15,820 bases of DNA. Origin: Deltaproteobacteria bacterium (GTDB lineage Bacteria; Desulfobacterota_B; Binatia; UBA9968). A model generated the notes under the pieces. The model was not told the DNA's origin and made no database searches. It saw nothing but the letters and a program-made list of their open reading frames with translations. The number at the start of each line of letters is the position of its first letter. Position 1 is the first letter of the stretch. This document shows, piece by piece, positions 7,660 to 14,659 of this stretch. Where the stretch lies: positions 1 through 15,820 of the forward strand of contig JAUXIP010000009.1 of assembly GCA_030620935.1 (NCBI GenBank), read 5' to 3'. The translations under genes were made by a program, and so were the position numbers.

Positions 7660-8403
7660 ATGAAAATCCTCGGTATCGATACTGCCACGACCACAGCGAG
7701 CGCAGCCCTGGTCGAAGATAGCCGCCTGATTGGCGAAGAGGTTTATCCGGAGGATGGGCTGCGGGATTCGGCTTTGCCCCTGAGAGGTCGGGCCAATCAC
7801 GCGGAGATTCTTCTGCCGTTGGTGGAAAGGCTCTTAAAGAAGGCCGGTCTCTCGTTACGCGAAATATCGGCCTTTGCCGTTTCGATCGGGCCAGGCTCTT
7901 TTACCGGTTTACGCATCGGGCTAAGCACCGTCAAAGGCCTGGCCTACGGCTCGAACATTCCCGTCGTCGGTGTGCCGACTTTACTTGCGATAGCCAAACG
8001 GGTAACCGACTGGGAAGGTATGATCTGCCCTTTTCTGGATGCGCGAAAAAAGGAGGTCTACACCGCGCTTTTTCAAAAAAAAGGCGAGACTCTAGATCGC
8101 ATCGCAGAAGATCTTGTCTGTCCTCCCGGAAAAATCATCCAGCGTATCCAATCTCTCAATAACCAAGGGCGCTGCCTTTTCGTTGGTGACGGGATCAATG
8201 CTTATGAAGCTTTGATCAGAAGCTCCCTGGGTGAGCGTGTCTCCCTGACTCTCGGTGATTCCTACCCGTCAACCGCTTCTGCCGTGGCTTGGTTAGGAGA
8301 AAATAGGTTTCGGGAAAAAGAGACCGATTTGCTGGGCCCGCTGGTGCCGGTCTATTTGCGTTCTTCAGAGGCGGAGCTGAAAAAAGGGGAACAAAGAAGC
8401 TAA
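7660..8403 (+). CDS. tsaB: tRNA threonylcarbamoyladenosine biosynthesis protein TsaB
   Basis: TsaB is the ASKHA-fold partner of TsaD in the cytosolic complex (TsaB, TsaD, TsaE) that places threonylcarbamoyl on A37 of ANN-decoding tRNAs. The 247-aa product starts MKILGIDTATTTASAAL, the typical N-terminal strand pair, continues with HAEILLPLVERLL (47-59) and has the family signature SIGPGSFTGLRIGLSTVKGL at 75-94. TsaB lacks the metal-binding site of TsaD, and no HxxxH-type metal motif is seen here. The region around residues 27-46 (YPEDGLRDSALPLRG) is somewhat longer than in the compact E. coli protein. AGAGG at 7649-7653 lies 6 nt before the ATG. It follows the repeat-filled gap after rseP. 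Confidence 0.93.
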   Translation: MKILGIDTATTTASAALVEDSRLIGEEVYPEDGLRDSALPLRGRANHAEILLPLVERLLKKAGLSLREISAFAVSIGPGSFTGLRIGLSTVKGLAYGSNIPVVGVPTLLAIAKRVTDWEGMICPFLDARKKEVYTALFQKKGETLDRIAEDLVCPPGKIIQRIQSLNNQGRCLFVGDGINAYEALIRSSLGERVSLTLGDSYPSTASAVAWLGENRFREKETDLLGPLVPVYLRSSEAELKKGEQRS

Positions 8404-8432
8404 GTTATAGAAGAAACGGAACTTTTCTTGCA

Positions 8433-8461
8433 TTGACAAAAAGCGTGCCTTAAGATAAATT
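8433..8461 (+). promoter_or_regulatory. Candidate sigma-70-type promoter for DUF465-ilvB
   Basis: A perfect -35 box TTGACA (8433-8438), a 17-nt spacer and a -10-like TAAATT (8456-8461, 4 of 6 consensus bases) precede the small DUF465 gene by about 45 nt. The region is AT-rich compared with its surroundings. This would let DUF465 and ilvB be transcribed independently of tsaB. Confidence 0.5.
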
Positions 8462-8491
8462 GTTTTTCCCAAGTTTAAAAAAAAGAAGAGC

Positions 8492-8497
8492 AGGAGG
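8492..8497 (+). promoter_or_regulatory. Ribosome binding site deciding the start of the DUF465 gene
   Basis: AGGAGG lies 7 nt before the ATG at 8505. An in-frame TTG at 8460 would place this site inside the gene and overlap the candidate -10 region, so the ATG is preferred. Confidence 0.8.
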
Positions 8498-8504
8498 CTC
8501 TTTT

Positions 8505-8750
8505 ATGGAGAAAAAAGATGAAGAGCTCATTGTCTCTCTCGTAGATTCGGATCCGGAGCTAAAGAAATATTATGAAGAGCATCAAGAGCTGGAACAAAAG
8601 CTTCTAGGATATCAGAAGAAATCTCATTTGACTCCGATGGAAGAGATGGAGAAAAAAAGGCTTCAAAAACTCAAGCTGATAGGAAAAGATAAGATTATGG
8701 AAATCCTCGGAAGGCATCGGCAAACGGGGATGCAGAAGGAAACGGTCTAA
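8505..8750 (+). CDS. Small DUF465 / YdcH-like protein
   Basis: An 81-residue charged helical protein. The pattern DPELKKYYEEHQELEQKL, a short break, then LTPMEEMEKKRLQKLKLIGKDKI and a closing IMEIL resembles the DUF465 (YdcH) family, whose members form a small helical hairpin: conserved H-x-E-L-x2-K, then E-x3-L-K-x2-K-L-x2-K-D-x2. The molecular role of the family is not known to me. A strong AGGAGG supports the ATG. The TAA is followed at once by the ilvB ribosome binding site, with ilvB starting 10 nt after the stop, so the two are probably cotranscribed. I recall a similar small gene ahead of ilvB in Geobacter-like genomes; that is memory, not a search. Confidence 0.8.
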   Translation: MEKKDEELIVSLVDSDPELKKYYEEHQELEQKLLGYQKKSHLTPMEEMEKKRLQKLKLIGKDKIMEILGRHRQTGMQKETV

Positions 8751-8754
8751 GGAG
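8749..8754 (+). promoter_or_regulatory. Ribosome binding site deciding the ilvB start
   Basis: AAGGAG overlaps the stop codon of the DUF465 gene and lies 6 nt before the ATG at 8761 but only 3 nt before the TTG at 8758. The ATG is therefore the better start. Confidence 0.75.
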
Positions 8755-8760
8755 CCATTG

Positions 8761-10539
8761 ATGAAGAAAACCGGGGCGGAGATATTTGTCGAATCGCTCA
8801 AGCAGGAAGGGGTCAAGGTCGTTTTTGGAATCCCCGGCGGAGTCGTGCTCAAGATATTTGATGTTCTCCATCAGCAAAAGGATGTCGAGGTTATTCTCAC
8901 ACGCCACGAGCAAGGAGCGGCCCATATGGCCGAGGGGTACGCCAAGGCGACCGGTAAGCCTGGGGTGGTTCTGGTGACTTCCGGCCCCGGCATGACGAAC
9001 ATTGTAACCGGATTGACGGATGCCTTCATGGATTCGGTGCCCGTGGTCGCTTTCACGGGTCAGGTCTCGACCCATTTGATCGGCAACGACGCTTTTCAGG
9101 AGGCCGACAATGTGGGGATCAGTCGGCCCTGCACCAAACACAACGTCTTGGTCAAAGACGTGAACGACTTGGCACTGGCCATCAAGGAAGCCTTTTACAT
9201 TGCCAGCACCGGAAGACCCGGCCCGGTGCTAGTGGATATTCCGAAAGACGTCAGCATAAACAAGGCCGACTTCAAATATCCCGACAAGGTCGCGGTGCGC
9301 GGATACAATCCCACCTATGAGGGGAACAAGCACCAGATCAAGCAGGCAGCCGAGGAGATCTTGAAGGCCAAAAAGCCGGTGATCTACGTAGGAGGTGGAG
9401 CCCTGTTTTCCGACGCGGGGGATGAGATTCTCGAGCTGGCCGAGCTCACTCAGATCCCGGTCACCATGACGCTTATGGGGCTGAGCAGTTTCCCCGGCAC
9501 GCACGTGCTCTCGATGGGCATGCTGGGCATGCATGGCGGCTACTGGACCAACATGGCCATGCACCACACGGACCTGTTGATTGCCGTGGGCGCGCGGTTT
9601 GATGATCGGGTGACAGGCAAGCTCTCCGAATTCTGTCCTGAGGCGCGAGTCGTCCATATCGATATTGACCCTACTTCGATCAAGAAAAACGTCCACGCTC
9701 ATATCCCCATTGTCGGGGACGTGAAAAGCGTGCTGAAGGAGCTGAATATTCTTTTGCGCTCGATGGATGGAAATCAGAAAGAGGTCAAGCAGCAGCGTCG
9801 ACCGTGGCAAAAGCAAATCGAGGAATGGAAGCAAGCCCACCCGCTGAAGTATCACCAAGATGAGAAGATCATCAAGCCACAGTACGTGATCGAGAAGCTG
9901 TTTGAGATGACCGACCATAAGGGGATCGTGGCTACCGACGTGGGCCAGCATCAGATGTGGGCCGCCCAGTATTTTAAAGGAGCCAAGCCACGCACCTTTC
10001 TGACTTCCGGCGGACTGGGCACGATGGGGTTCGGCTTCCCGGCGGCGATCGGCGCGCAGAAGGCTTATCCGGAAGAGACAGTGCTATGTATTACCAGCGA
10101 GGGCAGTTTCCAGATGAACCTCCAGGAATTGGCCACCGCTGCCGAGTACAAGCTGCCCGTCAAGATCGTCCTTCTCAACAATCAGTTCCACGGCATGGTG
10201 CGACAGTGGCAAGATCTAATGTATGAAGGCCGATACGCCTCAAGCTACCTGGGGAAGATACCCGACTTTGTGAAGTTGGCGGAAGCCTATGGTATTTTGG
10301 GGCTCAGGGCGCTCAAGCCCGCCGAAGTAGAGTCCGTGCTCAAGAAGGGATTAAAACATCAGGGTCCCGTGCTTATGGATATTCATGTGGACCCGTTCGA
10401 AAACTGCTATCCGATGATCCCGGCCGGTGCAGCGCAGCATGAGATGATCTTGGAAGACCCGCCTGAACTCAAAAAGGCGGAAAAGGGTGGGGCCGCAAAG
10501 ACGAAGGCTGACGAAGGGGAAGGCGTTCTCCCTGCCTGA
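8761..10539 (+). CDS. ilvB: Acetolactate synthase, large (catalytic) subunit
   Basis: A thiamine-diphosphate enzyme that joins two pyruvates, or pyruvate and 2-oxobutyrate, in the first common step of valine, leucine and isoleucine synthesis; FAD is a structural cofactor. The 592-aa product has the full three-domain layout. In the N-terminal PYR domain are VFGIPGG and the catalytic Glu50 in RHEQGAAHMAEGYA, then GPGMTNIVTGLTDAFMDSVP. In the middle FAD domain is GARFDDRVTGKL. The C-terminal PP domain has GLGTMGFGFPAAIGA and the ThDP/Mg motif SEGSFQMN, ending LLNNQFHGMVRQWQ. Most relatives have GDG where this has SEG (10096-10104). QWQD and the YEGRYASSY segment are typical of true AHAS. A charged 20-residue tail follows. 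ilvN lies 239 nt downstream, an unusually wide gap. Confidence 0.96.
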   Translation: MKKTGAEIFVESLKQEGVKVVFGIPGGVVLKIFDVLHQQKDVEVILTRHEQGAAHMAEGYAKATGKPGVVLVTSGPGMTNIVTGLTDAFMDSVPVVAFTGQVSTHLIGNDAFQEADNVGISRPCTKHNVLVKDVNDLALAIKEAFYIASTGRPGPVLVDIPKDVSINKADFKYPDKVAVRGYNPTYEGNKHQIKQAAEEILKAKKPVIYVGGGALFSDAGDEILELAELTQIPVTMTLMGLSSFPGTHVLSMGMLGMHGGYWTNMAMHHTDLLIAVGARFDDRVTGKLSEFCPEARVVHIDIDPTSIKKNVHAHIPIVGDVKSVLKELNILLRSMDGNQKEVKQQRRPWQKQIEEWKQAHPLKYHQDEKIIKPQYVIEKLFEMTDHKGIVATDVGQHQMWAAQYFKGAKPRTFLTSGGLGTMGFGFPAAIGAQKAYPEETVLCITSEGSFQMNLQELATAAEYKLPVKIVLLNNQFHGMVRQWQDLMYEGRYASSYLGKIPDFVKLAEAYGILGLRALKPAEVESVLKKGLKHQGPVLMDIHVDPFENCYPMIPAGAAQHEMILEDPPELKKAEKGGAAKTKADEGEGVLPA

Positions 10540-10587
10540 TCGTGTCCGTATCTATCTTTCGCTTATCACCCCTGATCGTTTTACATT

Positions 10588-10618
10588 CCTGACAGTCGAG
10601 AGCGAAGTGAGTGTCAGG
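10588..10618. repeat. Hairpin after ilvB
   Basis: CCTGACA (10588-10594) and TGTCAGG (10612-10618) form a perfect 7-bp stem around a 17-nt purine-rich loop. It is followed by GTGTAGC and not by a T run, so it is not a classical intrinsic terminator; a short dispersed palindrome is an equal possibility. Confidence 0.5.
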
Positions 10619-10643
10619 TGTAGCTAGAGTGTTAAAAAAACAT

Positions 10644-10738
10644 GTTTCTAGTCCCTGGTTTCTGGTCAACTAGGTCCGCCACGGGGATTCGGACGGATCA
10701 GCCAAAGTTTGTTGGCTGAAACTTGAGACTAGAAACCA
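10644..10738 (+). repeat. Nested inverted repeats with two alternative left arms, ahead of ilvN
   Basis: The right arm GACTAGAAACCA (10727-10738) can pair with GTTTCTAGTC at 10644-10653 (10 of 10 over its first ten bases) or with TGGTTTCTGGTC at 10656-10667 (12 positions, one of them G-U). Between arms sits an independent 8-bp hairpin, TCAGCCAA (10698-10705) with TTGGCTGA (10712-10719) and a 6-nt loop. The two left arms are near-direct repeats of each other. This could be a mobile palindrome or an RNA switch element; the sequence alone does not decide. Confidence 0.55.
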
Positions 10739-10778
10739 CGAATGCTCGGATAAGGTATTTTCGACAAGTAACGATTCC

Positions 10779-11300
10779 ATGGAACACATCATATCGGCTT
10801 TAGTAGAGAACAAATTCGGCGTCCTGGCCAGAGTCGCGGGCCTTTTTAGCGCGCGGGGTTACAACATTGAGAGCCTCTCAGTCGCGTCGACCATGGACCC
10901 GACGACCTCTATGATCACCATCGTGACCCAGGGAGACGACCGCATAATCGAACAGATCATGAAACAGCTCAACAAAGTTATCGAAGTCCTGAAGGTCGTG
11001 GACCTCACCGAAGTCGACTATGTCGAGAGAGAGACGGCCCTGATCAAGATCAATACCAAACCGGAGCACCGCGATGAGGCCATCCGGATTTGCGATATCT
11101 TCCGGGCCAAGATCGTAGATTCCACACCTCAAACCTACACCATTGAAATCACCGGCGACGCTGAGAAACTCCAGGCCATCATCAACCTCCTCAGGCCCCT
11201 AGGGATCAAAGAGCTGGCCCGCACCGGTCGTGTGGCGATCCCGCGAGAGGCCGCTCGAACCGCCGCCCGGCGCGGATCTCAGTCGGCGAAGACACCCTAA
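10779..11300 (+). CDS. ilvN: Acetolactate synthase, small (regulatory) subunit
   Basis: The regulatory partner of IlvB; it raises catalytic activity and gives feedback inhibition, usually by valine, through ACT domains. The 173-aa product (some call the gene ilvH) has an N-terminal ACT domain at about 1-75, with ISALVENKFGVLARVAGLFS and RGYNIESLSVA. The C-terminal domain carries YVERETALIKINT, EAIRICDIFRAKIVDST and LLRPLGIKELARTGRVA. Its length is slightly above the usual 160 or so because of a basic, Ala/Arg-rich tail (EAARTAARRGSQSAK). The ATG starts the family pattern directly, although no good ribosome binding site precedes it. ilvC, which often follows, is absent. Confidence 0.96.
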   Translation: MEHIISALVENKFGVLARVAGLFSARGYNIESLSVASTMDPTTSMITIVTQGDDRIIEQIMKQLNKVIEVLKVVDLTEVDYVERETALIKINTKPEHRDEAIRICDIFRAKIVDSTPQTYTIEITGDAEKLQAIINLLRPLGIKELARTGRVAIPREAARTAARRGSQSAKTP

Positions 11301-11723
11301 AGACGGAATCGACTCTTTCCATCAGGCCTGACGGTTTTGCCCGTGATGCTACGGGTATAGCTCTTAGCCCCGATCCGACGAAAAATGACTTGGCTATGAG
11401 GCTAAGGTTCTGTACGCGCCACGACGGGGAATAAAATGTAAGGTCGGTTCTTAACATCACTTACGGTGAGTTTCTGATTCGTGGCAAGCCGCGCCGCATC
11501 CCCGTGCGCGGATGCTGGTTCGAGCCAATTTCACGCTTGCAGAAATGTCGGAACGGGGTTAGGCAAATCTGGTGGCTCACCTGCTAACGTCAATCAGAAC
11601 CGCATGCCTTGAGGCCCCGTTCGCTACCGCTGTACATATAAATTTCCCTCGCTTGCGAAAATGGGCAAAAAAGCTTAGAGAACAATTTGGCTGGTATCAA
11701 TTTAAGCAGAGCAGAGTCAAACA
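11301..11723. other. Structured non-coding region between ilvN and the Mo-hydroxylase operon
   Basis: 423 bp without a credible gene. It contains several local inverted repeats: TGCCCGT (11338-11344) with ACGGGTA (11351-11357, one G-U); CTTAGCC (11363-11369) with GGCTAAG (11400-11406); two overlapping, mutually exclusive stems, CCGCGC (11489-11494) with GCGCGG (11506-11511) and GCATCC (11496-11501) with GGATGC (11510-11515); and the larger element at 11551-11622. An AT-rich TACATATAAAT at 11633-11643 could hold a -10 box for the next operon (TTGAGG at 11609, 18-nt spacer to TACATA), but the match is weak. Confidence 0.6.
11551..11622. repeat. 72-bp imperfect inverted repeat
   Basis: GAACGGGG (11551-11558) is the perfect inverted complement of CCCCGTTC (11615-11622). 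Inward, AGGCA (11561-11565) pairs with TGCCT (11605-11609) across a small asymmetric loop. As alternatives, GTTAG (11558-11562) can pair with CTAAC (11584-11588), and GGTG (11571-11574) with CACC (11578-11581). No ORF is associated with it. It could be a small palindromic repeat or a structured RNA. Confidence 0.5.
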
Positions 11724-12263
11724 ATGAAACGCGACGTTGTCCTTAAGGTAAACGGGGAAGAGCATGAGATCGAGATCCTGCCCAATCGGCTTCTCCTCCA
11801 GGCTTTGCGCGACGATCTTGGGCTAATAGGGACCAAAGATGGGTGCAGCATCGGGGTGTGCGGTGCTTGCAGCGTCATTGTCGACGGCAAGCTCGTAAGT
11901 TCCTGCTTGACGCTCGCAGTCGCCTGTCAGGGAAAAGAGATCACCACCATCGAGGGTCTGGCCAAGGACGGACAGCTCCATCCACTGCAGCAGGCATTTC
12001 TCGAATACGGTGGCTTTCAATGCGGTATTTGTACGCCGGGTCAGATCATCGCGGCCAAGGCACTTCTCGATGGCGATCCCAATCCGTCGGAAGAAGAAGT
12101 GAAAGAATGGATGGCAGGAAACCTTTGCCGCTGCACGGGCTACTACAAAATCGTGGAATCGATCATGGCCGTTGTGCATAACCAAGTGAGTACGGCCCAT
12201 CCTGAGAAGCGAGAAGAGAAGAAAGCGAAAATAGAAAGCCTCAAAGTATACAAGACGGATTAG
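11724..12263 (+). CDS. 2Fe-2S small subunit of a molybdenum hydroxylase (xanthine dehydrogenase / CoxS family)
   Basis: The electron-transfer subunit, carrying two [2Fe-2S] clusters that link the Mo site to FAD. The 179-aa protein has the plant-type ferredoxin cluster ligands C41, C46, C49 and C61 (GCSIGVCGACSVIVDGK) and the second, all-helical cluster ligands C100, C103, C135 and C137 (QCGICTPGQI and GNLCRCTGY). All eight ligands are present. A lysine-rich tail of about 25 residues follows the usual end, making it slightly longer than the common 150-165 aa. It is first of three genes in the order small-large-FAD; the large subunit starts 33 nt downstream. No strong Shine-Dalgarno sequence is seen. 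The substrate cannot be read from this subunit. Confidence 0.94.
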   Translation: MKRDVVLKVNGEEHEIEILPNRLLLQALRDDLGLIGTKDGCSIGVCGACSVIVDGKLVSSCLTLAVACQGKEITTIEGLAKDGQLHPLQQAFLEYGGFQCGICTPGQIIAAKALLDGDPNPSEEEVKEWMAGNLCRCTGYYKIVESIMAVVHNQVSTAHPEKREEKKAKIESLKVYKTD

Positions 12264-12296
12264 GGAAGATTCCAAGCTCTCGGAAGAAGAAAAGTA

Positions 12297-14576
12297 ATGA
12301 CTAGGCCAGAAGAATATTCCGTAGTGGGTCAGAGAGTCCTCCGGGTCGACGGCCACGAGAAGGTGACCGGAGAAGCCCGGTATGTGGCGGATATCGTGCT
12401 TCCAGGGATGCTCTCTGGGAAGATCCTGAGGAGTCCCTATCCTCACGCAAAGATCACCCGGATCGATACCAGCAAAGCCGAGAAGCTTCGCGGTGTCCGG
12501 GCCGTCGTCACCGCCGAGGACACGATCAAACAGGGTTGGGGCGCTTTCATCCCGGACCAATATCCGCTTTCGGTGGGCAAGGCCAGATACGTGGGCGAGG
12601 AAGTTGCCGCGGTTGCAGCTATCGATCCCGAAATCGCCGAGGAGGCGCTCAGCCTTATCGAGATCGATTGGGAAGAGCTGCCGGCGGTGTTCGATGCCGA
12701 AGAGGCGATGCAGGACGGGGCTCCGCTTATCCACGAAGCGAAAAAGGGCAACGTAGCCTACAAGCTCGCTGTTGAACGGGGAAACATCGAGAAGGCCTTT
12801 GCGGATTCGGACCTGATCATCGAGGACACCTTTCAAAGCACTCCTCAGTGGCACTGCGCCATTGAGACCATCGGGAGCGTGGCGGACTATGCCAGCAGCG
12901 GCAAGTTTACTATCTACATGAACACTCAGACCTTGTTTATGGCCCGTTACCGGGTCGCGGCGGCGCTCGGTGTCAGAGAGACCGATGTTCGCGTCATTCA
13001 GACTGCGGTGGGTGGTGGCTTCGGCGGCAAGTCCTGCGATGATAACAACGCGATCGGTGCAGCTCTCCTTTCGCGCAAGACACGTAAGCCCGTGCAGATC
13101 ATCAACACGCGCGAGGAGGAGTTCCTCGCCGGCAGCCGCCCCAGGGTCAACATGAAGATCTGGGCCAAGATGGGATTCAAAAAAGATGGGCGGATCCGTG
13201 CGAAGCAGCTCCGCATCATCGCAGACAACGGTGCCTACTCAGGGAAGGCGCCCGCCGTCATGAGCGTGGCGTCCCTGCGCCACGACACCTGCTATAAATA
13301 TTCCGACGTCAAGACAGAGGCCTATCTGGTTTATACCAATAAAATTCCGACCGGCGCCTTCCGTGGATTCGGCAATCCGTCGGCGGATTGGTCGGTGGAG
13401 CAAATGCTAGACATCGCCGCCCATCAGCTCGGCATCGATCCGCTCGACCTGGCGCGCCTGAATGCCGCCGATCCCGGCTATGTCTCGCCGCACGGGAACC
13501 GAGTGACGAGCTGCGAGCTGAAACAATCCATCAACCTGGTTGAAAAGATGATGGACTGGCAAAAGCGGCGCAAGGAAAAGAAAGCCAAGCGGGGTTTTGG
13601 ATTGGCCTGCACGGTCCACGTGAGCGGCAAGCGTCACTTCGGCGACTACGACGGAGGGTCGGCCACCATCAAGATCAACGAAGACGGAAAAGCTCTGGTG
13701 CTTTGCGGCGAAGGCGAGGTGGGACAGGGAGCGGCAACAGCAATGTGCCAGATCGCCGCGGAGGAGCTTGGGGTTCCTTTAGAAGACGTCGAGATCTCAG
13801 TAGCTGACACGGACCTCACGACATTTTGCCTCGGCGCCTTCGGCAGCCGCGTGACTTATGTGGGCGGCAATGCGGTGAAAGACGCTGCAGCCAAGGTGAG
13901 ACAGCAGCTCCTTGAGACCGCAGCGGAGATGTTGGAAGCGGACCCGGACGATTTGGTAACCCAGGGCGGAAAGATATTTGTCAAAGGGACGGAGACAAAG
14001 TCCGTGACGGTAGGGGACGTGGCCCGATCGCGTTTATTCCGCCGGGGCGGCTCTCCGATTGTCGCGTCAGGGAGCTTCGATGCCGATTCTGTGTTGCAGG
14101 ACGAGAGCCGATACGGCAACGAATCCGGCGCGTATAACTTTGGCTGTCAGGCAGCGGAGGTGGAGGTGGACACTGAAACCGGCCAAGTTAAGGTGCTTCG
14201 ATACGTAGCCGTGTCCGATTGCGGCACGGTGATCAACCCGATCGGCGCAGAAGGGCAGGTAGAAGGTTCCGTGGCGCAGGGACTCGGCTATGTGCTCATC
14301 GAAGGGCTCAAAGTGGAAGAGGGGCGACCCATGAATCCCAACTTTTCAGATTACAGACTCCCGTCGATGCGGGATATGCCGAAGCTGGATCACGCCTTTG
14401 CGCAGTCCTACGAACCTACGGGGCCGTTTGGGGCAAAGGGGTTGGGGGAATTAGGAATGGATCCTACGGCGGCCGTCATCGGGAATGCGATTTTCGATGC
14501 GGTGGGTGTCCGTGTCAAGACGCTCCCGATCACGCCGGAAAAAGTTTTGAAGGCTCTGAAGGAGAAGGAAAGATAG
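12297..14576 (+). CDS. Molybdopterin-binding catalytic large subunit of a molybdenum hydroxylase
   Basis: The catalytic subunit of a xanthine dehydrogenase/aldehyde oxidase family enzyme: it binds the Mo-pterin cofactor and hydroxylates (or reductively dehydroxylates) an unknown substrate. It has 759 aa, the usual length when the Fe-S and FAD parts are separate proteins. Residues 1 to about 135 form the substrate-entry domain (VLRVDGHEKVTGEARYVADI). Cofactor motifs are GGGFGGK (239-245), GAFRGFG (353-359), GEVGQGA (473-479) and GAKGLGE, whose Glu718 is the expected catalytic base. The AYRCSFR loop of true aerobic CO dehydrogenase is absent; GAFRGFG stands at that place. Related families include xanthine, aldehyde, nicotinate, isoquinoline and hydroxybenzoyl-CoA enzymes; I cannot choose. 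A weak GGAAGAAG stretch precedes the ATG. Confidence 0.94.
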   Translation: MTRPEEYSVVGQRVLRVDGHEKVTGEARYVADIVLPGMLSGKILRSPYPHAKITRIDTSKAEKLRGVRAVVTAEDTIKQGWGAFIPDQYPLSVGKARYVGEEVAAVAAIDPEIAEEALSLIEIDWEELPAVFDAEEAMQDGAPLIHEAKKGNVAYKLAVERGNIEKAFADSDLIIEDTFQSTPQWHCAIETIGSVADYASSGKFTIYMNTQTLFMARYRVAAALGVRETDVRVIQTAVGGGFGGKSCDDNNAIGAALLSRKTRKPVQIINTREEEFLAGSRPRVNMKIWAKMGFKKDGRIRAKQLRIIADNGAYSGKAPAVMSVASLRHDTCYKYSDVKTEAYLVYTNKIPTGAFRGFGNPSADWSVEQMLDIAAHQLGIDPLDLARLNAADPGYVSPHGNRVTSCELKQSINLVEKMMDWQKRRKEKKAKRGFGLACTVHVSGKRHFGDYDGGSATIKINEDGKALVLCGEGEVGQGAATAMCQIAAEELGVPLEDVEISVADTDLTTFCLGAFGSRVTYVGGNAVKDAAAKVRQQLLETAAEMLEADPDDLVTQGGKIFVKGTETKSVTVGDVARSRLFRRGGSPIVASGSFDADSVLQDESRYGNESGAYNFGCQAAEVEVDTETGQVKVLRYVAVSDCGTVINPIGAEGQVEGSVAQGLGYVLIEGLKVEEGRPMNPNFSDYRLPSMRDMPKLDHAFAQSYEPTGPFGAKGLGELGMDPTAAVIGNAIFDAVGVRVKTLPITPEKVLKALKEKER

Positions 14577-14578
14577 AA

Positions 14579-14651
14579 TACAGAAGCCAGAAGTCAGAAT
14601 TCAGAATCTTCGGAGTTTCCTTCTGGATTCCGGCTCCTGAATTCTGAATTC
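14579..14651. repeat. Imperfect palindrome between the large and FAD subunit genes
   Basis: GAATTCAGAAT (14597-14607) is the exact inverted complement of ATTCTGAATTC (14641-14651). The flanking parts (CAGAAGCCAGAAGTCA on the left, TTCTGGATTCCGGCTCC on the right) continue the symmetry imperfectly, so almost the whole 84-bp spacer is one palindrome built of CAGAA/TTCTG units. It starts just after the large-subunit stop codon and ends 8 nt before the next ATG. No Shine-Dalgarno sequence remains in front of that ATG. Confidence 0.65.
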
Positions 14652-14659
14652 CAAGTGCC

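Larger units (their letters stand above)
10540..10778. other. Structured non-coding gap between ilvB and ilvN
   Basis: No gene seen. The gap holds a hairpin at 10588-10618 and a set of complementary segments at 10644-10738, listed separately. There is no strong Shine-Dalgarno sequence just before the ilvN ATG at 10779; the closest purine stretch, TAAGG, is around 10751. Confidence 0.65.

Noticed and set aside
10588..10618. Intrinsic terminator after ilvB
   Set aside because: The stem is perfect, but no T run follows; the next bases are GTGTAGC.
11506..11545. tRNA-like T-arm (GGTTCGAGCC) after ilvN
   Set aside because: The T stem pairs poorly at its outer end, and no matching 5' acceptor arm or anticodon arm is found at the right distance, so it is not called a tRNA.
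11823..12854. 343-aa open frame on the - strand opposite the Fe-S and large subunit genes
   Set aside because: It is antisense to two well-supported genes with intact cofactor motifs, and its composition (His- and Arg-rich, no motif) is that of a shadow frame.
12297..14576. Aerobic CO dehydrogenase large subunit (coxL)
   Set aside because: The diagnostic AYRCSFR active-site loop is absent; the equivalent place reads GAFRGFG, which fits other members of the xanthine dehydrogenase family.
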